Source: Corynebacterium incognita (GTDB taxonomy: Bacteria > Actinomycetota > Actinomycetes > Mycobacteriales > Mycobacteriaceae). Taken from it: a stretch of DNA of 64,000 bases. Both the position numbers and the translations under genes were made by a program. Below are positions 58,115 through 64,000 of the stretch, in pieces. The notes under the pieces were generated by a model. The model saw only the letters and a list, made by a program, of their open reading frames with translations. It was not told where the DNA came from and ran no database searches. Location: contig NZ_CP059404.1 of the NCBI RefSeq assembly GCF_014217255.1, positions 1,798,001-1,862,000 of the forward strand, read 5' to 3'. The stretch's first letter is position 1. Each line of letters opens with the position of its first letter.

Positions 58115-59239
58115 ATGAAGCCAGAGATTTCCGCAGCATTGGACGAGCTTTCTGCCACCTTGACCACCATTGAGAAGGTCATGGACCCAGAGGCGCTCGC
58201 GGCTGAGGCCCGCGAATTAGAGGACAAGGCCGCGGATCCATCGTTGTGGGATGACCCAGATTACGCGCAGCAGGTGACCTCCGCGCTCTCGGCTGCGCAG
58301 GCGAAGCTGCGAAAGCTGGAGTCCTTGCGCACCCGGCTTGACGACGTCCCGGTGATGTACGAGCTCGCAGAGGAAGAGGCCGGGGAGGCCGACGCCGTGG
58401 AGATGGCCACGGCGGAGCTAGATGAGCTGCGTGGGATCATCGAGGCGCTCGAGGTCACCACGATGCTGTCGGGTGAGTACGACGAACGCGAGGCCGTGAT
58501 CAATATCCGTTCGGGAGCCGGCGGCGTGGACGCGGCGGACTGGGCGGAGATGCTCATGCGCATGTACATCCGCTGGGCGGAGAAGAACGGCCACAAAGTA
58601 GACGTCTACGACATCTCCTACGCGGAAGAAGCTGGCATCAAGTCCGCTACCTTCGTGGTGCACGGCGAGTACATGTATGGCACCTTGTCTGTGGAGCAGG
58701 GGGCGCACCGCCTCGTGCGTATCTCCCCGTTTGATAACCAGGGGCGTCGCCAGACTTCCTTCGCTGAGGTGGAGGTGCTGCCGGTGGTGGAGACCACCGA
58801 CCACATTGACGTACCCGATTCCGATATTCGCGTGGACGTGTACCGGTCTTCCGGCCCGGGTGGTCAGTCCGTGAACACCACGGACTCCGCGGTGCGCATC
58901 ACCCACCTGCCCACGGGCATCGTGGTGACGTGTCAGAACGAGAAGTCCCAGATTCAGAACAAAGCCTCCGCGCTGCGCGTGCTGCAGGCTAAGTTGCTGG
59001 AGCGCAAGCGCCAGGAGGAGCGTGCGGAAATGGACGCCCTCGGCGCGGGCGGTAACGCTTCCTGGGGTAACCAGATGCGCTCGTATGTGTTGCACCCGTA
59101 CCAGATGGTCAAGGACTTGCGCACAAACTTTGAGGTGGGCGATCCGCAGAAGGTGCTCGACGGCGATCTGGACGGTTTCCTCGAGGCCGGCATCCGCTGG
59201 CGCATGGAGGAAACCTCCGCCGATTCCACTAGTGCTTAA
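58115..59239 (+). CDS. prfB: Peptide chain release factor 2
   Basis: Release factor of 374 residues for UGA and UAA. The stop-codon recognition loop is [13 protein letters not shown] (SPF tripeptide of RF2), and the catalytic loop GGQ is in [14 protein letters not shown]. The frame is uninterrupted: the programmed frameshift found in many bacterial prfB genes is absent, as is usual in actinobacteria. Stop overlaps the convergent abgT gene by four bases. Confidence 0.95.
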   Translation: MKPEISAALDELSATLTTIEKVMDPEALAAEARELEDKAADPSLWDDPDYAQQVTSALSAAQAKLRKLESLRTRLDDVPVMYELAEEEAGEADAVEMATAELDELRGIIEALEVTTMLSGEYDEREAVINIRSGAGGVDAADWAEMLMRMYIRWAEKNGHKVDVYDISYAEEAGIKSATFVVHGEYMYGTLSVEQGAHRLVRISPFDNQGRRQTSFAEVEVLPVVETTDHIDVPDSDIRVDVYRSSGPGGQSVNTTDSAVRITHLPTGIVVTCQNEKSQIQNKASALRVLQAKLLERKRQEERAEMDALGAGGNASWGNQMRSYVLHPYQMVKDLRTNFEVGDPQKVLDGDLDGFLEAGIRWRMEETSADSTSA

Positions 59240-60873
59240 GGCGCCGGGTATTCCATCGGCGAACCGGGGCCCAGTGGGATGCCCAGCAGGTACCAGACCA
59301 CGAAGAACAAGAACCAGCCGATGAGCATAGCCATGGAATACGGCAGGGACAGCGACATCAGGGTGCCCACGCCGGCCGGCTTGTAGTAGCGCTGCAGGAA
59401 CGTCAGCGCCAGGGCGAAGTACGGCGACATCGGGGTAATGATGTTGGTCGGAGAGTCGCCGATACGGAAGAGCATCTGAGATACCTCGGGTGAGACGCCG
59501 ACGTACATCATCATGGGGACGATTACCGGGGCCATCAGCGCCCACTGCGCCGAACCGGAGGTAATGAATAGGTTCAAGAGGGCCACCAGTGCCACGAAGG
59601 CTGCGAAGAGGAGCAGCGGCGGCAGGTTCCAGCTCTGCAGTAGCTCCGCGCCACGGATGGCGGTCCAGGAGCCGAGGTTCGACCACTTGAACCAGGCAAG
59701 GAACTGGGCGACGGCGAAGAACAACACCATCATTGGGATCATGGTGGCCAGGCCCTTGCCCATGAAGTCCGGGATATCCGCAGCGGAGGTAATGGATTTC
59801 ACGGTGACCCCGTAGACCACGCCGGCGACGAGGAACAGCAAGGCAATCGGCACAGCGATGGATTTCAGCAGTGGGGACTCCATGACGCTGCCGTCCGGGC
59901 CCGCCAGCGGGGAGCCGGGGACGAGCATGAGGGCGAAGTAGCCGGCGAGGAACACCAGTGTCGCAATGCCCGTGTATACCAGCCCTTTCGTTTCGGTGGC
60001 GCTGAGCTCCAGTGTGTCCTCGGCGGCGTCCTCACCGTCGTGCTCGGGGCCGTCAAAGGCCACTTCGTCGTAGTTGATCTGGTCGTGGTCCACGAGCTCG
60101 TGGGCCTTCTTCGTGATGAACAGCTCGGTGACCGCGGTGATGATGAGGGAGAGGACGATGGCAGAGGGGATCACCAAGAAGATGTTGGCCACCGGCGAGA
60201 CCTCGTAGGCCGGATCAACAAGCTGGGCCGCGGACGTCGAGATGCCCGCCAGCAACAGGTCCGTGATGTTGAGGACCAGCGAGGCGTTAAAGCCTGCCGA
60301 CGACGCGGCGAAGGCCACCATCGCGCCCACGATGGGCGAGCGGCCTACCGCGTGGAAAGCCATGGCGCCCAGCGGGATGAGGATGACGTAAATAGCGTCC
60401 GAGGCGACCGAGCCGGTCACGCCCGCCAGAGCCACGGCGAAGGTGAGCGTGCGCGGGCCCACCTTGGAGACCATGGCGCGCACCAAGGCGGCCAACATGC
60501 CGGATTGTTCGGCCACCGCCACACCCAGCATGACGGCGATGATAACGCCCAGTGGGGGGAAAGAGGTGAAGTTGGTGACCGCTTCGGTCACCATCTGCGA
60601 CAGGCCCTCTGTGGACAACAGGTTGGTGACCTCAATGGTCTCACCGGACTGTGGATCCGTGGCGGACATGCCCAACATGCTGCCAATCCAGCTGGCCACG
60701 GCCGTGAAACCGGCGAGAATGACAAATAGCCAGAACGGATCTGGCAGCATGTTGCCGAGTCTTTCGACGGTGCCAAGGAACCCACCGGTTCCCGAGCCCT
60801 TTACGCTCTTTTCTGCGCTTGCCTTCTCCTCAACGCTGGCTGCGCTGGTATTAGTATTCTTTGTACGGGTCAT
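59236..60873 (-). CDS. abgT: AbgT family transporter
   Basis: Membrane transporter of 545 residues with about 11 helices of the AbgT family (p-aminobenzoyl-glutamate uptake or drug export). Recognisable parts: N-terminal [60 protein letters not shown] hairpin and [19 protein letters not shown]. The region between residues 245 and 285 is an acidic cytoplasmic loop. It is inserted between prfB and ftsE, which are adjacent in C. glutamicum. Substrate unknown here. Confidence 0.9.
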   Translation of the reverse strand: MTRTKNTNTSAASVEEKASAEKSVKGSGTGGFLGTVERLGNMLPDPFWLFVILAGFTAVASWIGSMLGMSATDPQSGETIEVTNLLSTEGLSQMVTEAVTNFTSFPPLGVIIAVMLGVAVAEQSGMLAALVRAMVSKVGPRTLTFAVALAGVTGSVASDAIYVILIPLGAMAFHAVGRSPIVGAMVAFAASSAGFNASLVLNITDLLLAGISTSAAQLVDPAYEVSPVANIFLVIPSAIVLSLIITAVTELFITKKAHELVDHDQINYDEVAFDGPEHDGEDAAEDTLELSATETKGLVYTGIATLVFLAGYFALMLVPGSPLAGPDGSVMESPLLKSIAVPIALLFLVAGVVYGVTVKSITSAADIPDFMGKGLATMIPMMVLFFAVAQFLAWFKWSNLGSWTAIRGAELLQSWNLPPLLLFAAFVALVALLNLFITSGSAQWALMAPVIVPMMMYVGVSPEVSQMLFRIGDSPTNIITPMSPYFALALTFLQRYYKPAGVGTLMSLSLPYSMAMLIGWFLFFVVWYLLGIPLGPGSPMEYPAP

Positions 60874-61009
60874 GGTGGGCCCTTTTCGTCGAATGCAGTT
60901 ACCTGAATCACGTTAACAGGGTTAGCGGCGTTGGCGCACATCTTAAATTTCGGTGGGGGAACCCTGTACGCTATTTAATCTGTGACAGAAGTTCGCTAGG
61001 GTGGTCAAA

Positions 61010-61699
61010 GTGATTACCTTTGACCGCGTAACCAAGGTGTACCCAACGTCCACCCGCCCCGCCCTGGACAACCTTTCGCTAGAGATCGAGCAGGGCGAGT
61101 TCGTCTTCCTCATTGGCCCTTCGGGCTCGGGTAAATCCTCCTTCCTGCAGATGCTCGTCCGCGAGGAAAACGTCACCTCGGGCGATATCCACTTTGATCG
61201 CTTCCACGTCAACGCGCTCAAGGGTAAGGAAATCAACCGACTGCGACAGTCCATCGGCTACGTTTTCCAAGACTTCCGCTTGCTGCCCAAGCTCAACGTG
61301 TACGACAACGTAGCCTTCGCCCTCGAAGTCATCGGCAAGAAGCCCCGCTATATCCAAAAGCACGTCCCGCAGGTCCTGGAAATGGTGGGTCTTGATGCCA
61401 AGGCCAACCGTCTGCCCGCGGAACTCTCCGGCGGCGAGCAGCAGCGCGTGGCCATCGCCCGGGCCTTCGCCAACCGCCCCCTGCTCGTGCTTGCCGACGA
61501 GCCCACCGGCAACCTAGACCCCGCCACCGCGGCGGACATTATGACGCTCTTGGCTAAAATCAACCGCCTGGGTTCCACCGTCATCATGTCCACGCACAAC
61601 GCGAAAGCAGTCGATGACATGCGCCGCCGTGTTATCGAACTCAAGCTGGGCAAGCTGGTGCGCGACGAGGCCCACGGCGTCTACGGCGAGGCGCGCTAG
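61010..61699 (+). CDS. ftsE: Cell division ATP-binding protein FtsE
   Basis: ABC ATPase of 229 residues that with FtsX controls peptidoglycan hydrolases at the septum. Walker [13 protein letters not shown]-loop [11 protein letters not shown], signature [11 protein letters not shown], Walker [14 protein letters not shown] and switch His in MSTHNAKAV. Start GTG 61010 gives the family N-terminus [19 protein letters not shown] lies upstream. An in-frame GTG at 61001 is an alternative. ftsX follows after 17 bp. Confidence 0.95.
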   Translation: MITFDRVTKVYPTSTRPALDNLSLEIEQGEFVFLIGPSGSGKSSFLQMLVREENVTSGDIHFDRFHVNALKGKEINRLRQSIGYVFQDFRLLPKLNVYDNVAFALEVIGKKPRYIQKHVPQVLEMVGLDAKANRLPAELSGGEQQRVAIARAFANRPLLVLADEPTGNLDPATAADIMTLLAKINRLGSTVIMSTHNAKAVDDMRRRVIELKLGKLVRDEAHGVYGEAR

Positions 61700-61716
61700 G
61701 GAAGGGTGGCATAGAA

Positions 61717-62619
61717 ATGAATCTCAAGTTTGTAGTCCGCGAAGCCTTCCGCGGCTTGGGTCGTAACCTCACCATGACCATCGCGCTGGTCATCACCACG
61801 GCCATCTCCATCGCCCTGGTAGTCTCCGGAATCCTGGTCACGGACATGGCTAAAGACACCAAGGACATCTACCTCGACCGCGTCAAGGTGATGGTGCAGT
61901 TCGACGACGCCACCTCCGCCAACGACAAAGACTGTTCCACTCCAGCCTGTGCGGACTTAAAGGGGCAACTGGAGGCAGACGGCAACGTCGAATCCGTAGA
62001 GTTCCGCAACCGCGAACAGACCTACGAGCGCTTCGTGGAGCTGTTCCAAGAAACCGACCCCATCCTGGTGGAGGAGACCTCCCCGGACGCGCTACCGGCG
62101 GAGCTACACATCAAGCTCAAGGATCCTTCCGACGTCACGCCGTTCGAGGGGATCGAGGAACTCCCACAGGTCACCGCCGTCGTGGATCAGGCCGAGGACG
62201 TGCGCGGCGCCACCGGAAACCTCGATTCCATCCGCAACACCACCTTCCTTATTGCCGCCGCCCAGGCCCTCGCCGCGTTGCTGCTTATTGCGAACATGGT
62301 GCAGATCGCCGCGTTCAACCGCCGCGAGGAGATGTCGATCATGCGCATGGTCGGCGCCTCGCGCTGGACCACGCAGGCCCCCTTCGTCATCGAAGCCGTC
62401 CTGGCCACGCTGGCGGGCGTGCTCATCGCGGGCGCGGGCATCTTCGCTGCGAAGCGCTACGTCATCGACTCCGCGTTGGGCGGGCTATACCAGGCGCAGC
62501 TGCTCGCACCGATCACCAACGAAACGATCTGGGTGGTCTGGCCACTCGTCGGCGTCGCGGCCCTCGTGGTGTCCGCCATTGCCGCAGGCATCACGCTGCG
62601 TTCCTACGTCCGCAAGTAA
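61717..62619 (+). CDS. ftsX: Cell division protein FtsX
   Basis: Membrane partner of FtsE, 300 residues. One N-terminal helix (about 20–42), a large outside domain (about 45–165, with the pair CSTPACADLKG that could form a disulfide) and three C-terminal helices (about 172–195, 222–245 and 270–292). Motif RREEMSIMRMVGASRWTTQA is the FtsX coupling region to FtsE. The pair activates NlpC/P60-type hydrolases in mycolata. Ends before a terminator. Confidence 0.95.
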   Translation: MNLKFVVREAFRGLGRNLTMTIALVITTAISIALVVSGILVTDMAKDTKDIYLDRVKVMVQFDDATSANDKDCSTPACADLKGQLEADGNVESVEFRNREQTYERFVELFQETDPILVEETSPDALPAELHIKLKDPSDVTPFEGIEELPQVTAVVDQAEDVRGATGNLDSIRNTTFLIAAAQALAALLLIANMVQIAAFNRREEMSIMRMVGASRWTTQAPFVIEAVLATLAGVLIAGAGIFAAKRYVIDSALGGLYQAQLLAPITNETIWVVWPLVGVAALVVSAIAAGITLRSYVRK

Positions 62620-62635
62620 CCCGCAGGAACATTCC

Positions 62636-62676
62636 CGGCGGCCGCTTCGCACTCCGCGAGTGGTCGCCGTTTTTCG
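62636..62676 (+). terminator. Terminator after ftsX
   Basis: CGGCGGCCGCTTCGC and GCGAGTGGTCGCCG form an imperfect 14-bp stem around ACTCC, followed by TTTTTCGTTTT. Confidence 0.85.
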
Positions 62677-62711
62677 TTTTGGCCACCGCGCCCACTAGGA
62701 TCGGAGTAATC

Positions 62712-63218
62712 ATGGCTAAGAAGGGCAAGAAGAAAAAGGAAGCGATTCGCGACGGCAATGCGACCCTCGCGACTAATCGCCGTGCCCGGCATGACTACAA
62801 GATCCTAGAGACCATCGAGTGCGGCATGGTGCTCGTTGGCACGGAGATCAAGTCCATGCGCGAGGGCAAGATTTCCCTCACCGATGCCTTCGCCACCATC
62901 GACAACGGCGAGATCTGGCTGCGCAACCTCCACATCCCGGAGTATGCCATGGGGCACTGGACCAACCACAGCCCCAAGCGCACCCGCAAGCTGCTCCTGC
63001 ACCGCCGTGAAATTGACCGCCTTATGGGCCAGGTCCGCGACGGCAACAAAACGCTCATCCCGCTCAAGGTCTACCTCAAGGACGGCCGCGCCAAACTGGA
63101 GCTCGCCCTGGCGCAGGGTAAGGAGCTGCACGACAAGCGCGAGGACATCAAGCGCCGCGACCAGGACCGGGAGATCACCCGCGAGCTGGGCCGCCGCGTC
63201 AAGGGCATCAACGCCTAA
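62712..63218 (+). CDS. smpB: SsrA-binding protein SmpB
   Basis: tmRNA-binding protein of 168 residues required for trans-translation. Conserved motifs: NRRARHDYKILETIECGMVL, GTEIKSMREGKISLTDAFA, and the C-terminal basic tail DIKRRDQDREITRELGRRVK that enters the ribosome A site. Start ATG 62712 gives MAKKGKKKK; an upstream in-frame ATG has no support. Its partner ssrA lies 460 bp downstream. Confidence 0.96.
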   Translation: MAKKGKKKKEAIRDGNATLATNRRARHDYKILETIECGMVLVGTEIKSMREGKISLTDAFATIDNGEIWLRNLHIPEYAMGHWTNHSPKRTRKLLLHRREIDRLMGQVRDGNKTLIPLKVYLKDGRAKLELALAQGKELHDKREDIKRRDQDREITRELGRRVKGINA

Positions 63219-63228
63219 GGTGGGGCGC

Positions 63229-63621
63229 ATGATTACATGCGTCAAGGTTCATGATTTTTTGCGTAGCGACGTCCCGTCGGACCAGGCACCGCAGCCTCGC
63301 GTCTTGGTCGACCGTCTGTGGCCTCGCGGCGTGGCCAAGCGGGACCTCAAGCCCGAACACTGGCTCAAGGACGTCGCCCCATCCTCGGAGCTGCGCACGT
63401 GGTTTGACCACGATCCCGAGCGCTTCGCGGAGTTCCGCCGCCGCTACGTCGCAGAGCTCGACTCCGCGGAGCAGGGCGACGGTGACGCAAGGGACGTCGA
63501 CAAGCTCTTGGAACTCGCCCGCAGCAACGAGTCAGTGACCCTGCTCTTTGCCGCCAAGGACCGCGAAGTCAACCATGCGGTGGTGCTCCAGGAGTGGGTG
63601 GAAGGAAACTTGCGGGAATAG
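63229..63621 (+). CDS. DUF488 (YeaO-like) family protein
   Basis: Small protein of 130 residues. Family motifs: VLVDRLWPRGVAKRDLKPEH and WFDHDPERFAEFRRRYVAEL, ending VTLLFAAKDREVNHAVVL. Function of the family is unknown. It lies 10 bp after smpB, probably on the same transcript; the ATG at 63229 lies close behind GGTGGGG. Confidence 0.9.
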   Translation: MITCVKVHDFLRSDVPSDQAPQPRVLVDRLWPRGVAKRDLKPEHWLKDVAPSSELRTWFDHDPERFAEFRRRYVAELDSAEQGDGDARDVDKLLELARSNESVTLLFAAKDREVNHAVVLQEWVEGNLRE

Positions 63622-63681
63622 CCGCGAGTGCACTAGCGTTGAACGAACTGTAGAGAAAGCACAAACCCGCTCTACAGGTAT

Positions 63682-64000
63682 GGGGTTGATATGGTTTCGA
63701 CTTCGTACACTAAGCCAGGGGAAGCGTGCCGGTGAAGGCTAACGACCACCGTGAGCGTCGATAGCAACTTTTAAACGCAGAGAAGAACTCTCAGCGTGAC
63801 TACGCCCTCGCTGCCTAAATCCAGCGACGCGTGTCTGTCAGCCTAGGTTGCGTTCCTGGCCTAGAACCTGGCATCGACTAAGGAACTTGCCGTCCGGGCG
63901 CGCCGTCAGGGCCGGACGGGACTCACACTGACGGCTGGGCTCATCATCCGGAACGTGTTCGTCCGAGCCGGAGAGCCGAGTAGAGATCCCGCGCGAACTG
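63682..64000 (+). ncRNA. ssrA: Transfer-messenger RNA (3' end outside window)
   Basis: The 5' end GGGGTTGATATGGTTTCGAC is the conserved tmRNA acceptor/D-like start. The resume codon and tag frame lie at 63777–63818, giving AEKNSQRDYALAA and stop; the terminal ALAA is the proteolysis signal. The C. glutamicum tag differs by one inserted Asn. Pseudoknot arms follow (GTCCGGGC with the later GGCCGGAC). The 3' tRNA-like half is cut off by the window end. Confidence 0.95.

Noticed and set aside
58418..59686. Antisense frame of 422 codons across prfB and abgT
   Set aside because: Covers two well-supported genes and has shadow-like composition.
63639..63644. TTGAAC as -35 of the tmRNA promoter
   Set aside because: No -10 sequence lies at 16–18 bp from it; the likely -10 (TCTACA at 63671) is 26 bp away.

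Overview
The window looks like chromosomal DNA of a Corynebacterium. Three things point there. The order sigH–rshA–(bL37)–whiB1 and the block hisN–suhB–prfB–ftsE–ftsX–smpB–ssrA are those known from C. glutamicum and, more loosely, M. tuberculosis. The tmRNA encodes the tag AEKNSQRDYALAA, close to the C. glutamicum tag. The insertion sequences (IS1249 type and IS6/IS1628 type) and a CopR box are corynebacterial in kind. GTG and TTG starts are common.

Left core, 1–26392. This is an actinobacterial housekeeping block: the 3' part of sigH, its anti-sigma factor, ribosomal protein bL37, whiB1, the rhlE helicase with an envelope beta-propeller partner, DUF3107 and DUF3152 genes, a TIGR02569 gene, the double-strand-break resection motor-nuclease pair adnA–adnB, a TrkA-type potassium channel, uvrD2, a ThiF-like gene, a YgjP-like metalloprotease, a DUF2342 zincin-like gene, a PDZ–Lon-like protease, a lipoprotein, a PPA1309 family gene, a UPF0182 membrane protein and initiator tRNA-fMet.

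Accessory island, about 26393–49800. It is bounded by two IS1249-family elements. The left one (26403–27146) is an internally deleted copy with exact 8-bp target duplications. The right one (48397–49800) is full length but lacks a target duplication and cuts off a DUF305 gene. Between them lie phage- or ICE-like genes (HNH remnant, DUF4192, a 47-codon gene, ssb), a frameshifted and truncated resolvase, a TetR–SMR–SMR drug efflux operon, a NIPSNAP gene, an IS481 remnant, a mercury operon (merR divergent from merA–merB–MerT-like–thioredoxin lipoprotein–CcdA-like), an IS6 element, a cadmium pair (cmtR–cadD), a DnaQ fragment next to DnaA-box-like sites, and a copper module (cueP and multicopper oxidase divergent from copRS, then CopZ-like, copB and DUF305). 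The island is therefore a mosaic of quaternary-amine, Hg, Cd and Cu resistance modules joined by IS debris.

Right core, about 49801–64000. First comes an unusual cluster of envelope proteins: a divergent unknown gene, then two tandem membrane-anchored proteins sharing an unrecognised four-cysteine domain, a degenerate J-domain membrane protein and an LppP/LprE-like lipoprotein. Next, an AspT-transporter fragment and a secreted trypsin-like protease sit between two related inverted-repeat (REP-like) elements. Then follow hisN, suhB, prfB, an AbgT transporter, ftsE–ftsX, smpB, a DUF488 gene and the 5' part of ssrA.

Starts were chosen from visible ribosome binding sites, overlaps and family N-termini. 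Family assignments come from recognition of motifs and gene order, not from database searches.
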